From CAZRGV01 sp964599655 (GTDB taxonomy: Bacteria; Planctomycetota; Planctomycetia; Isosphaerales; Isosphaeraceae), in assembly GCA_964599655.1 (NCBI GenBank), contig CAZRGV010000013.1, forward strand, positions 8,042 to 72,041: DNA of 64,000 nt, written 5' to 3'. How positions within the stretch are numbered: the stretch's first letter is position 1; every line of letters begins with the position of its first letter. A program made the position numbers and the translations under genes. Below are positions 47,026 through 55,557 of the stretch, piece by piece. The notes below the pieces were generated by a model. That model was not told the DNA's origin. It saw only the letters and a program-made list of their open reading frames with translations, and did not search any database.

Positions 47026-47499
47026 GAGGTGGCTCCCGTCTAGGCGTTCCAGCGGCGTGCGTGCGATGTCGGAGGGCGTCCCGAGCTCAACGCAAGTCTC
47101 GTGAGGGATGGCTGGTAGGCGTTTTTGGGTGGGTGGCTTGAGAACCCGATTCACGACCTTCGGCTTTCGAGCCAATGCTTCATGATACTCCGTGCCTCTC
47201 TCCCTCGCCAGACTCTTTTTCCAGACAACCTTGCGATGAGGCCCGATGTGAAACGACCTGTTTGGACTCGCTTCAATCCTGTTTCTTCTCAAAACGTCGA
47301 TTTTCTGGACGTTTGGAACATCTTGCCGAGGGACGACCGTGGGCTCGTGATGAGGATGCCGCATCCGGCCTCGCGTGCGTTCGAGTTTTTCTCCGATAGT
47401 TTTCCGGTTTTTCCTCGATGTTATTAGATGACAGGGTCGTCCCATTTCCCTCGGGCCTCTGTCTTGTTACGAAGAACGATCAACGGGGAGTTATGACGA
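47026..47499. other. Divergent intergenic region with no recognised gene
   Basis: This 474-base region separates the DUF1553 gene (minus) from a small gene (plus). The minus-strand frame of DUF1553 is open back to 47445, but that part lacks a signal peptide and is rich in Arg, His and Lys, so it is not counted as coding. The stretch 47370-47430 is T-rich and could hold promoters. No clear hexamer pair was found. Confidence 0.45.
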
Positions 47500-47811
47500 A
47501 TGTCCGACAATCTGAATGAAATACGGTCAGGCGATTCCGGGTTCGGCCTTTTCGGTGAGGAAGGGAATTCAAAGCGGCGACGGGGCGCCATGAAGGCCCA
47601 GGACGAACGGTCGAACCTGGATGTCATCATCGAACTGGAGGCCGAAGTTGTTGGCGAGCTCGGAGCGTTCTACCGTCGCTACCAGCCGGCCAACGACGCC
47701 GAGAAACGTGTCGTCGAGGAAGCCGCACTGAACAACGTCCGTCGACGACGCGTCAACCGGTCGGAGCGGGCCATTCTGGCCGGGCTCTTACGAGAAGTCC
47801 AACGGACATGA
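47500..47811 (+). CDS. Small hypothetical protein
   Basis: I do not recognise this 103-residue protein. GGGGAG lies about 11 bases upstream of the ATG at 47500. Residues 1-35 are polar, followed by a basic KRRRGAMK. The rest looks helical (LDVIIELEAEVVGELGAFYR), with a tyrosine/arginine-rich turn RYQPANDAEKRVVEEAALNN and a basic end. There is no signal peptide or membrane helix. A strong hairpin follows the stop, which supports it as a real transcription unit. A shorter form starting at the internal ATG (MKAQDERSN) is possible. Confidence 0.55.
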   Translation: MSDNLNEIRSGDSGFGLFGEEGNSKRRRGAMKAQDERSNLDVIIELEAEVVGELGAFYRRYQPANDAEKRVVEEAALNNVRRRRVNRSERAILAGLLREVQRT

Positions 47812-47819
47812 TCCGCCCT

Positions 47820-47846
47820 ACCGGAGCGGCCCGCGGCCGCTCCGGT
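47820..47846. terminator. Perfect 12-bp hairpin between convergent genes
   Basis: ACCGGAGCGGCC (47820-47831) and GGCCGCTCCGGT (47835-47846) pair perfectly around a CGC loop. It starts 9 bases after the small gene's stop and lies 45 bases from the stop of the convergent lactonase gene. There is no T-run on either strand. The very stable stem and its position suggest a bidirectional stop or 3'-end protector. Confidence 0.5.
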
Positions 47847-47891
47847 CCTTGGTACGCGATCGTCAGAAGTGATTCCCTCATCTCGGGTTCG

Positions 47892-48746
47892 TCAAAGATT
47901 TGTCTCAGACAGGCCGTAGAAGCGCGACGCGGTCTCGCCGAAAATTGCGGCGCGTTCCGAATCGCTGATCGGGCCGAGTGCCGCGTTCAACGCTTCGAAA
48001 ACCTGCTCGTAGGTACCGGCCAGTTCGCAGACCGGCCAGTCCGATCCGAACATGCATCGTTCCGGTCCGAAGACATCGAGCGCGTGCTGAACATACGGCT
48101 TGAGGTCGCTGGCGGTCCAGTGCCGCCAGTCGGCCTCGGTGACCATGCCGGAGAGTTTGCAGAAGACGTTCGGGAACGAGGCGGCCTCCCGGAACTGAGG
48201 AAGCCAGTCGTAGACCTGTCGATCCTTGATCCTGGGTTTGGCCAGGTGATCAAGCACCATTCGTAACGAGGGGCAGTGGCGGGCCAGCGCCGGCACGTGG
48301 CGCAGGTGCTTGACGTGAACGAGCAGGTCGAAGGGGACTTCCTGCTTTTCGAGCACACGAAGACCGCGAAGGACGTCGTCGCGAACGAGGAAATCGTCGT
48401 CGGGTTCATCCTGCGTGATGTGACGAATCCCGACGGATTTCGGGTGTTGCCGAAACTCGAGAAGCTGTTCCTCGCAAGTCTCACTGGCGAGATCGACCCA
48501 TCCAACGACGCCGGCCACGAAGTCATGTTTCTCCACCAGGCCGAGAACCCAGCGGTTTTCCTCCAGGTTGTGCTGCGTCTGGACGAAGATCGAACGATCG
48601 ACGCCGACACCGCGAAGGTGCGGCTCCAGATGCTCGGGCAAAAAATCGCGCCGGATCGGCCCGTTCTGAGGAGCGTTGAGCCACCCATAATCGAACGGCC
48701 GGCTCAACTGCCAGAAATGCTGGTGGGCGTCGATCGTCAGAGGCAT
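47892..48746 (-). CDS. COG3618 amidohydrolase, probable sugar lactonase (L-galactono/L-fuconolactonase type)
   Basis: A 284-residue TIM-barrel hydrolase. H-x-H is at residues 8 and 10 (IDAHQHFWQLSRPFDYGWLN), a barrel histidine is in VLDHLAKPRIKD, and the catalytic aspartate is in MFGSDWPVCELAGTY, all typical of COG3618. Members of this group hydrolyse L-fucono- or L-galactono-lactones. The start is ATG at 48746. It is the last gene of the minus-strand group that includes an L-galactose-dehydrogenase-like AKR. Its likely step is opening of L-galactonolactone to L-galactonate. The exact lactone is inferred from the neighbours. Confidence 0.87.
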   Translation of the reverse strand: MPLTIDAHQHFWQLSRPFDYGWLNAPQNGPIRRDFLPEHLEPHLRGVGVDRSIFVQTQHNLEENRWVLGLVEKHDFVAGVVGWVDLASETCEEQLLEFRQHPKSVGIRHITQDEPDDDFLVRDDVLRGLRVLEKQEVPFDLLVHVKHLRHVPALARHCPSLRMVLDHLAKPRIKDRQVYDWLPQFREAASFPNVFCKLSGMVTEADWRHWTASDLKPYVQHALDVFGPERCMFGSDWPVCELAGTYEQVFEALNAALGPISDSERAAIFGETASRFYGLSETNL

Positions 48747-48932
48747 GATGATCAATCCATGCGAACGCCGATCGACCGCAACAGGTTCGCATCGCGCTGC
48801 TGGTCGCCGGTCGGGATCGTGAGAGGGTCGAGCGATAGGCATCCCCGCCGGGGATCACCGTCGAGGGCATCAGGGTGATCGTTCGTGTCCATCATCGGGT
48901 TCACGAGATCGATGGGAATGGCGGAGACGCTG

Positions 48933-48986
48933 TTTCAGAACGGGGACTGGCTCCGAGTCTTCGAGGTGCCTGTCCCCGTTCTGAAA
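48933..48986. repeat. REP-like perfect 15-bp palindrome at the isomerase 3' end
   Basis: TTTCAGAACGGGGAC (48933-48947) and GTCCCCGTTCTGAAA (48972-48986) are exact reverse complements around a 24-base loop containing GGCTCCGAG and CGAGGTGCC. The isomerase frame runs through it and stops inside it at 48935. It looks like a mobile short palindromic element; I recall similar GGGGAC...GTCCCC elements from planctomycete genomes. No second copy was noticed in this window. Confidence 0.75.
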
Positions 48987-49813
48987 TCCGCGCTGCTGGG
49001 CCGGAAGAACCGGTCGAAGCTGGCGATGGTCTGGCGCGCCGCCGCGTCGGGATCGGGAAAGGGCAAGGCCTCGGCGGATGCGAATCCGTTGTAGCCGATC
49101 TCCTGGAGAGCTTGAGCGATCGGGGCATAGTCGATATGACCCAGGCCAGCGGGCCGGCGGTTGGAATCGACGAAGTGGAGATGTCCGATATGACCCGCTC
49201 CCGCTCGGAGGGCGGCGGCAAGGTCAACTTCCTCAATGTTCATGTGAAAGAGATCTGGTAGAAGTTTGACGTTCTTCGTGGAAAGCCGCTGAAGAAGTGA
49301 AACGCCCCCTTCGACCGTGTTGACCATGTTGGATTCATAGCGATTGATCGGCTCGAACAGGAGCGGAACGTCGTATTGCCGGGCGTATTCGCCGAGTTCC
49401 TCGAGAGCCTCGGCCAGGTAACCCTTGGCCGTCTCACGGTCGACACCGTCGCCGAATCGGCCTTGCATCGAACCGATGATCACCGGCGCACCGAACGGGC
49501 CGGCGAAATCGATGATCGAACGGACGAAGTTGCGTGCCTTCGACCGCGAGGTCGGATCCGGCGCGCACAGATGCCAGCGGTGCTTGACCCAACCCGCTCC
49601 GGTGCCGACTGCGGCCAGGGCGAGTCCGTGCTCATCGAGCAAGCCCCGGAGCCCCGAGGTCTCGACGGCATTGGCCGACGGCGCGAAGATCTCGACACCA
49701 TCGAAGCCGATCGCCTTCGTCTTGCGACAGGCCTCGGCCAGATCGTCCCAGAAGACGAACGGGCCCCCTCGAACTTCCGGGACCAGGCTGACGGTGACGC
49801 TGGAGCGGATCAC
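48935..49813 (-). CDS. Sugar phosphate isomerase/epimerase family TIM-barrel protein
   Basis: A 292-residue member of the AP-endonuclease-2-like TIM-barrel family, which includes hydroxypyruvate isomerase and ketose 3-epimerases. Likely metal ligands are Glu in LLFEPINRYESNMVNTV, Asp and His in KLLPDLFHMNIEEV, His in HIGHLHFVDSNRR and Glu in FASAEALPFPDPDA. GTG at 49813 has GGAG 7 bases upstream. The last 16 or so residues are encoded by the palindromic repeat (48933-48986) and look appended. It lies in the L-galactose-type operon, where it could interconvert keto-uronates or other products; the substrate is unknown. Confidence 0.85.
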   Translation of the reverse strand: MIRSSVTVSLVPEVRGGPFVFWDDLAEACRKTKAIGFDGVEIFAPSANAVETSGLRGLLDEHGLALAAVGTGAGWVKHRWHLCAPDPTSRSKARNFVRSIIDFAGPFGAPVIIGSMQGRFGDGVDRETAKGYLAEALEELGEYARQYDVPLLFEPINRYESNMVNTVEGGVSLLQRLSTKNVKLLPDLFHMNIEEVDLAAALRAGAGHIGHLHFVDSNRRPAGLGHIDYAPIAQALQEIGYNGFASAEALPFPDPDAAARQTIASFDRFFRPSSADFRTGTGTSKTRSQSPF

Positions 49814-49893
49814 TCGGGAACTCCTCTCGGTGGCGTGCGTTCAGGTCGGGCGACGTTCACGAGACGACTCGCGCTCGGAACCCATACACGACG

Positions 49894-51033
49894 TCAACGG
49901 GCCGAAACCGACTCGGGTTGAAAGGCCATGGCCTCGGCCAGCCTTCGGGGTGGCTTTCCAAACAGTTTTTCATACTCTTCAAAGGTCGGTTGGAGCCGTA
50001 CCCGGACCTTGTCGGCGTGGTGCAGCGCGATGTCCGAGAGCCGGTGTGCCTGGAACGGGTTTCGAAGCCGGTCGAACGTTTGATCCGCGAAATCGGCAAC
50101 CTCCGCCACGCGATAGGCGAGCGTCGGCACGATCTCCTCGAAGAGCAGGCCGCGGACCCACCGCACCGCTTCGGGATCGGCGAGCACCTGCTGCACGGTC
50201 TCGAAGCCGGCGGGAACGAACTTCCCGACCATCGCCGTGTGGAGGCCGTTGAGGATGCGAACCTTCCGCAGGTAATACGGGGCCAACTCGTCGACGATTC
50301 GGATGGCTGGATCCTGGAACAGCGGCGGCTCGCCTCGACTGGGGCGCTCGATGGCCCAGAGGGCGTAGGGTTCGGCGCACAGCAAGAGCCGGTCCTTCGA
50401 GGCGAGCGGATGGTCGGCCGGGCCGTTGGTGACGATGCAGTCGACCAGGTTCTTGAGCCACCAACATCGCTCGCACACCCACTGCTCGAATGCGTCGGGC
50501 AGCGACCAGTGCCGGCTTTGGGTGCGGACCAGGTCGAGCAACTTCTCCGCGTTTCGCTCGATGAGCTCGCAAGGGAGCATCACCAGCGGGGCTTCACCCG
50601 CCTGGAAGCGTTGCCAGAGGACCTGTGTCAGCTTGCCCGGCAGGGAACGGGGCGGCCTCGTGCCCAGCGTGTCCTCGGCATCCATCGAGTAGCCGGCCTC
50701 GGTCGCGTTGGTCACGAGGTACTTCAATCTTGGCGAACGGGCCAGTTCGAGCACCTGGTCCCATTGTTCGGAAGCGATCAAGGCCCGTCGAATGCTTTGC
50801 ACCGTTTCGACCCGATCGACGAGTTGACCGTTCTCGTAGCCTCGAATCAAGACATGATAGCCATCAGGTTGCTGGTTGAGCAGATCAGCCCGGGCGCCTG
50901 GGGTTGACTGGACGACGGCCACGGAGCCAACGGCTTGCCCCTGGTCATTGGCATGCTGGACAAAGCGGTCGACGAACGCTCGGAGGAATCGGCCCGCGCC
51001 GAACTGCAAGACGGTCTCGGGAAGGGTTGTCAT
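49894..51033 (-). CDS. Tagaturonate reductase-like mannitol dehydrogenase family protein
   Basis: A 379-residue NAD-dependent polyol dehydrogenase of the UxaB/mannitol dehydrogenase family. The N-terminal Rossmann start is TVLQFGAGRFLRAFVDRFVQ. The catalytic K-x4-N-x2-H sits in YYLRKVRILNGLHTAMVGKF. It is about 100 residues shorter than Escherichia coli UxaB. UxaB reduces D-tagaturonate to D-altronate. Because the gene just upstream encodes a zinc alcohol dehydrogenase that could make D-tagaturonate from L-galactonate, that reaction is the best guess. ATG at 51033, with AGGAACC upstream. It follows the dehydrogenase by 15 bases. Confidence 0.85.
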   Translation of the reverse strand: MTTLPETVLQFGAGRFLRAFVDRFVQHANDQGQAVGSVAVVQSTPGARADLLNQQPDGYHVLIRGYENGQLVDRVETVQSIRRALIASEQWDQVLELARSPRLKYLVTNATEAGYSMDAEDTLGTRPPRSLPGKLTQVLWQRFQAGEAPLVMLPCELIERNAEKLLDLVRTQSRHWSLPDAFEQWVCERCWWLKNLVDCIVTNGPADHPLASKDRLLLCAEPYALWAIERPSRGEPPLFQDPAIRIVDELAPYYLRKVRILNGLHTAMVGKFVPAGFETVQQVLADPEAVRWVRGLLFEEIVPTLAYRVAEVADFADQTFDRLRNPFQAHRLSDIALHHADKVRVRLQPTFEEYEKLFGKPPRRLAEAMAFQPESVSAR

Positions 51034-51048
51034 GGTGAGTTGGTTCCT

Positions 51049-52075
51049 TCAATCGCCAATCTCGACGACCGCCTTGATGACGCCGGTTTCTGGTTTTGTG
51101 TAGGACGGAAACACATCAATCAACGCGTCGAACGGCGTGCGATGCGTGATCCAGGGGCCGGTGTCGAGCCGGCCGTTTTCGATGAGTTCGATGATCGTCT
51201 TGAAGTCGTTCGAGAGAGCGTTGCGCGAGCAGAGCAAGGTGCCTTCGGGCTTGTGAAAGACCGGGTGGCGGAAGTGCACCTCCTCGGTGGTGATGCCGAC
51301 AAAGACAAGTCGGCCGCCGTGCGCGATCAGCCCAAAGCCGTTCGACATCGAGGCGGAGTTGCCGGTTGCGTCGATCACAACGTCGGGCAGATGGCCGTCC
51401 GTCAGGTCGCGAAGGTCCTTTTCCAGAGTTTCGGAGAGCTTGATCGAATGCGGAACGTTCATGACATTCCGACAGAATTCGAGTCGTTGCTCGTTGATAT
51501 CGAGGGCAATGACCTTCGCGCCACTGAGCTTGACGAACTCCAGCGCAGCCAGTCCGATCGGACCCGTCCCAATGACGAGGCAGGACTCGCCGGGTTGCAG
51601 GGCGGCGCGATCGACGGCGNNNNNNNNNNNNNNNNNNNAGGGTTTCCACGAGCGCAAGCTGCTCGAACGCCAGTTTGCGAGAGATATGGAGCTTTCGGGC
51701 CGGCACGAGAAACCGAGGCCGGAGGCCGCCGTCGCAGTGCACGCCCAGCGTCTGATGCGTCTCGCAACAGTTGGTCTTGCCTCGACGGCACGCGTAGCAT
51801 GTCTGACAGTTGATGTAAGGCTCGACGGCGCAACGGTCGCCCGGCGAGACGTTGGCGACGCCGTCGCCGACCTCGAGCACCTCGACTCCCAGTTCATGGC
51901 CGGGGATTCGAGGATAGCTGAAGAACGGCATCTTGCCGAGATAGCCGCTGATGTCGGTGCCGCAGATGCCGACGTGATGAACACGGACGAGTGCCTCGCC
52001 GGGGCCTGGCCGAGATGGGGCCGGAACGTCGACGCGCTTCCATTGCTGGGGAGCTTCAAGGGTTAAGGCTTTCAT
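51049..52075 (-). CDS. Zinc-dependent alcohol dehydrogenase, probable sugar-acid dehydrogenase (interrupted by a gap)
   Basis: About 341 residues. The catalytic zinc site is C38 (VGICGTDISGY) with H60-E61 (IPGHELGVEVLEVGDG). The structural zinc cysteines are 90, 93, 96 and 104 (INCQTCYACRRGKTNCC). The Rossmann motif GTGPIGLAALEFVKLSGAKV follows the N run. The frame changes across the gap, which must be a length error. AAAGGAACC precedes the ATG at 52075. Relatives include L-galactonate 5-dehydrogenase (LgoD/YjjN), sorbitol and threonine dehydrogenases. Neighbours favour oxidation of L-galactonate to D-tagaturonate; this is inference. Confidence 0.87.
51620..51638. other. Assembly gap (19 N) with wrong length
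   Basis: The alcohol dehydrogenase reads in one minus-strand frame down to about QLALVET and in another from AVDRAALQPGES. Restoring the frame needs a gap that is a multiple of three, such as 18. Confidence 0.95.
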
Positions 52076-52087
52076 CCAGGGTTCCTT

Positions 52088-53035
52088 TCAGCCGGCCGGC
52101 ATCGTGTCGTTGTTCTCGGGACGACCTTCCACGTAGAACCAGTTGTGGATCGGTCGGAGGATGTCCAGCACTTCGTCCCGGAGCGGTTCGTCCATCGGCG
52201 TTTCGGCCCACTGGGCCCACTTGCGGACGTTCTCGGCGTTGGCCGAGCCGACGATGCAGGTCGATATCTCGGGATGTGACAGAGAGAATTGAAGGGCAAG
52301 CCGCGCGATGTCAATGCCCTTGGAGGCGCAATGCTCCGCGGCCCGACGACAGATCGATCGCACGTTCTCTGTCGCCTTGTGCCAGGGGGGCAGGGGAGCG
52401 TTGGTCAATAACCTCGCGGAGAAGGGGGCCGCGTTCATGATGCCGACTCCCTTCGTCTGGAGGTACGGAACCAACGCGGCGAGCATCGTGTTCTGGAGCG
52501 TATAGTGATTGTATGATAGAACGACGTCGAGATCCGTCCGGTCAAGGATAGACCGGAAAATCTTCATGGGATAACCACTGACGCCGATGAACCGCGCCTT
52601 GCCTTGCTCCTGGATTTTCCGGAGAGCGGGAAGGGTTTCCTCGACGATCCGTGTCAGGTCCACGAATTCGATATCGTGGCAAAGGATGATGTCAAGATAC
52701 TCCACGCCCAGTCGTTTCAGGCTGACGTCGACACTCTCGACGACCCGCCGGGCGGAGAAATCGAAGTGCGGAACGTCGTATCGCCCGAGTTTGGTCCCCA
52801 GGTAGTATCGGTCTCTTGGAACCTCGCGAAGGGCGATGCCGAGCAGGCACTCACTCAAACCCCGGCCGTAATAGGGAGACGTATCAATAAAGTTCATTCC
52901 CAGGTCAAGGGCGACGTGAACGGCGCGGATCGCCTCGTTGAGATCGATGGACCGGAACTCCTGTCCCAGCGACGACGCGCCGAAGCTCAGCCAGGAAAGA
53001 TTCAAACCGGTTCGTCCAAGAGGTCGATACCGCAC
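52088..53035 (-). CDS. Aldo/keto reductase, L-galactose/L-fucose dehydrogenase-like
   Basis: A 315-residue NAD(P)-dependent reductase. The tetrad is D51 and Y56 (NFIDTSPYYGRGLSE), K82 (LGTKLGRY) and H120 (IILCHDIEFVDL). Several stretches resemble plant L-galactose dehydrogenase as I remember it: FDFSARRVVESVDVSLKRL, CHDIEF, ETLPALRKIQEQGKARFIGV and PPWHKA. GTG at 53035 with GGAG 10 bases upstream. It is the first gene of the operon and is followed 12 bases later by the zinc dehydrogenase. The expected step is oxidation of L-galactose (or L-fucose) at C1 to the lactone. Confidence 0.88.
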   Translation of the reverse strand: MRYRPLGRTGLNLSWLSFGASSLGQEFRSIDLNEAIRAVHVALDLGMNFIDTSPYYGRGLSECLLGIALREVPRDRYYLGTKLGRYDVPHFDFSARRVVESVDVSLKRLGVEYLDIILCHDIEFVDLTRIVEETLPALRKIQEQGKARFIGVSGYPMKIFRSILDRTDLDVVLSYNHYTLQNTMLAALVPYLQTKGVGIMNAAPFSARLLTNAPLPPWHKATENVRSICRRAAEHCASKGIDIARLALQFSLSHPEISTCIVGSANAENVRKWAQWAETPMDEPLRDEVLDILRPIHNWFYVEGRPENNDTMPAG

Positions 53036-53570
53036 GTTCTCATGTCTCCAAAGAATTCGATCGAAGCCCAGCAGGTTCAGGTTTGGTCGCGGTCGAGGTT
53101 TCGAGGAATCCTCGCGAGAGTCCGCGCCAGGACGGTGAACGCGCCAGATTTTTCCAACGACCCGCTCGGCTCGACGAACGGACGACGTCGGGCAACGCCA
53201 TCAGGCCCGGAGCCATGACCATGGCCTTGGTCCGAGAGATCGAACTTCGGGGCAAGGTTCCAGGCGAGGGAGAGAGGGGCGTTTCCGCCGGCGGTCCATC
53301 GACTCGGGGGGCGAGGCGACAGGCCCATCCATCCTACAGGTCTCTTGTCTCAAGACAACCCGATCGTGGAAACAACCGCGCGACGGGGCGGTTGGTGGGA
53401 GGAACGGTTCCACTTCGCTCCACGCGATGGGAGGAAGGTCAGGATGTGGTCGAGGGGCAGGGGGGAGCAGGCGAGCGGCCGATGCCTCGCCCCATGCTCA
53501 AGTCGGCGAGGCGTCGGCCGCCGATGGCCTCGATCCGGAGAGAGGGGACCTCTCGGTCCATTGGGCATGG
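53036..53570. other. Intergenic region carrying the probable control region of the sugar operon
   Basis: No gene is supported in these 535 bases. Upstream of the operon's first gene, CGAGGA and TCCTCG form a short palindrome around a central A (53102-53114), which could be an operator. Several open frames exist on both strands but have Arg/Gly/Pro-rich, low-information translations. No regulator gene is present in the immediate area. Confidence 0.4.
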
Positions 53571-54881
53571 TTACATCACTGTGAAGTAGTTCCCTGCGGC
53601 GATGTCGAAGTACTCGGGCTTCAGGGTCAGCTCGAAGTCATTGTAAATACAGTAGTTGCGCACTTGAAGCAGCAGGTCGCGAGGCTGGCAGGCGCGGAAC
53701 GGGCGGTCGACTTGACGATAATGCTTGTCAATAAGATAATCGATGGCTTCCTGGTTGAAGTCTTCGAAGCCCAGCTTGGGGGCGAAGATCTCGAAGAGCT
53801 TGCGGAACGCCTCCTCGGAGGGGTCGGCGGCATGGATCTTGTACGGAATCCGGCGGAGGAAGGCTTCGTCGACGAGCTGCCGGGGTTCCAGGTTGGTCGA
53901 AAACAGGATCAGCTGGTCGAACGGCACCCGGATTTTCTTGCCGTTGGCCAGCGTGAGGAAGTCGTAGCGCTTTTCAAGAGGAACGATCCATCGGTTCAGG
54001 AGCTCGATCGGCGACATGCGCTGGCGGCCAAAGTCGTCGATCAGAAAGGTGCCGTTGTTGCTCTTCATTTGCAACGGGGCTTCGCTGATCTTGGTGACCG
54101 GGTCGTAGTAAATCTCGAGGTTGTCCATCGTGAGTTCACCGCCGGCGACGATCGTCGGCCGCTTGATCTCGATCCAGCGATCGTCGGCATCGTCCTCGCG
54201 AAGGATTCCGCCCTGGCGGACACTCATCGGCTCGTGGTTGGCGGGGTCGAAGAGCTTGATGATCTGACCCTCGGCGTTGATCACGCGAGGAATCCAGACC
54301 GTGGTGCCGAAACATTTCGTGATCCGTTCCGCGATTGAGGTCTTGCCGTTGCCGGGATAGCCGTAGAGAAACATGCCACGACCCGAATTGATGGCCGGGC
54401 CGAGGGTCTGGAACATCTCCTCCGAGATCAAGAGGTCCGAGAACGCGCGTCGAAGGTCGGCCTCCTTCGGCTGCTCGTGGGCGATGGTCTGGGCGGCGAT
54501 CGACTCGACGTAGTCCTTGAACGGCACCGGCGCCGTTCCCACGTAGGCGCATTCCTCGAAGTACGCCTTGGCCCGAGCACGCCCGAGGTCGGTCAGCGAG
54601 TAGTAGAAGTCGTTGGCGGCGGCCGAGTTGACGTAAGACAGGATCTGCTGGTTCTTGAGACTCCGAAGCAATTCCGGAAACGGCCCGAAGGGCATGCCGA
54701 GCTCGTCGGCAATCCGGCGCCCGGACGCCGTTCCGATGTTCAGGAGAAACTTCAACACGAGGCTCTCGATCATGGCCGTCGACAGACCGGCCGACGCGAA
54801 GTCGGTCACCGGTTTGGGACGGAACGCGGGCTTCGTCTCCAGTTCGATCGACGGCAATGTGCTCGGGGCCGAAATGCTCAC
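53571..54881 (-). CDS. AAA-type ATPase with N-terminal winged-helix domain
   Basis: A 436-residue protein. Residues about 36-110 look like a winged helix (LVLKFLLNIGTASGRRIADE; NDFYYSLTDLGRARAKAYFE). The ATPase domain has Walker A GYPGNGKTS at 174-182, Walker B NGTFLIDDFGRQ, a sensor-like ILFSTNLEP, and an arginine-rich LRRIPYKIHA. GTG at 54881 has AGGAG upstream; the frame extends 9 residues more. I do not know its function. The fold suggests a remodelling ATPase whose winged helix binds DNA or a partner. It is the last gene of the minus-strand block; tsaE ends 171 bases upstream of its start. Confidence 0.82.
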   Translation of the reverse strand: MSISAPSTLPSIELETKPAFRPKPVTDFASAGLSTAMIESLVLKFLLNIGTASGRRIADELGMPFGPFPELLRSLKNQQILSYVNSAAANDFYYSLTDLGRARAKAYFEECAYVGTAPVPFKDYVESIAAQTIAHEQPKEADLRRAFSDLLISEEMFQTLGPAINSGRGMFLYGYPGNGKTSIAERITKCFGTTVWIPRVINAEGQIIKLFDPANHEPMSVRQGGILREDDADDRWIEIKRPTIVAGGELTMDNLEIYYDPVTKISEAPLQMKSNNGTFLIDDFGRQRMSPIELLNRWIVPLEKRYDFLTLANGKKIRVPFDQLILFSTNLEPRQLVDEAFLRRIPYKIHAADPSEEAFRKLFEIFAPKLGFEDFNQEAIDYLIDKHYRQVDRPFRACQPRDLLLQVRNYCIYNDFELTLKPEYFDIAAGNYFTVM

Positions 54882-55052
54882 GATGTCCGGTCTCCTACCC
54901 AACCACAATTCACAAGAGAATGCCGGCGCAACTCTAGGTTCCAGCGCGGCGTCTCGTCAAATCGCGTCCGTGCCACGCGACCGCGGACGACGCACCACAC
55001 AAAGGTCCGGACCTGCTTCGGCGTCGGATCACGGACCGATCCGCATCGCGGT

Positions 55053-55541
55053 TCAGGACGGTCGGGAAAGGCGATCGGCGAGCTGGCTGGCAATCTCGCG
55101 GGGCAGAGCCAGTTGAAACCGGCGAGCGGGACCAGGTTCGGGCTCGATCCGGATCCACCAGGCACCGGCCGGAAGGCGGTCGGCCACTCGGTCGGCCCAC
55201 TCGACCAGGCAAAGCCCCCCCGCATCCCAGTAATCCGACGCTCCGAGGGCGTCGAATTCATCGGGATCGGCCAGGCGATACGTGTCGAAGTGGTAGACGC
55301 GCAGCCGGCCTTCGTACTCGTGGATCAGAACGAAGGTTGGGCTGGCGATGGCCCCCGGCTCGACCCCCAGGGCCTCGGCCATGGCGCGAACGAGGCGGGT
55401 CTTGCCCGCGCCCAGGGGGCCGACCAAACCGATGGTGGTCCCTGGCACGACCTGATCGGCCAAAACCCGGCCAAGCCGCTCGGTCTCGCCCTCGTCGGCC
55501 ACCTCGATCGTCAGTCCCTCGGGGGTCGTCTCGATCTTCAT
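55053..55541 (-). CDS. tsaE: tRNA threonylcarbamoyladenosine biosynthesis ATPase TsaE
   Basis: A 162-residue P-loop protein needed with TsaB and TsaD to make the t6A modification at position 37 of ANN-decoding tRNAs. Walker A GPLGAGKTRLVRAMAEALG is at 41-59. Other family signatures are SPTFVLIHEYEGRLRVYHFD, DTYRL and LVEWADRV. ATG at 55541 is 16 bases after the thiL stop on the same strand. TsaB and TsaD are not in this window. Confidence 0.94.
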   Translation of the reverse strand: MKIETTPEGLTIEVADEGETERLGRVLADQVVPGTTIGLVGPLGAGKTRLVRAMAEALGVEPGAIASPTFVLIHEYEGRLRVYHFDTYRLADPDEFDALGASDYWDAGGLCLVEWADRVADRLPAGAWWIRIEPEPGPARRFQLALPREIASQLADRLSRPS

Positions 55542-55557
55542 GCGGGCTCGGTCTCGT

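Noticed and set aside
47026..47445. Upstream extension of the DUF1553 gene by 140 residues
   Set aside because: The signal peptide begins at 47025 with a good ribosome-binding site. The extension is polar and non-homologous and would bury the signal peptide.
53083..53589. Open plus-strand frame in the 535-base intergenic region
   Set aside because: The translation is low-information and Arg-rich, has no ribosome-binding site, and runs into the end of the antisense ATPase gene.
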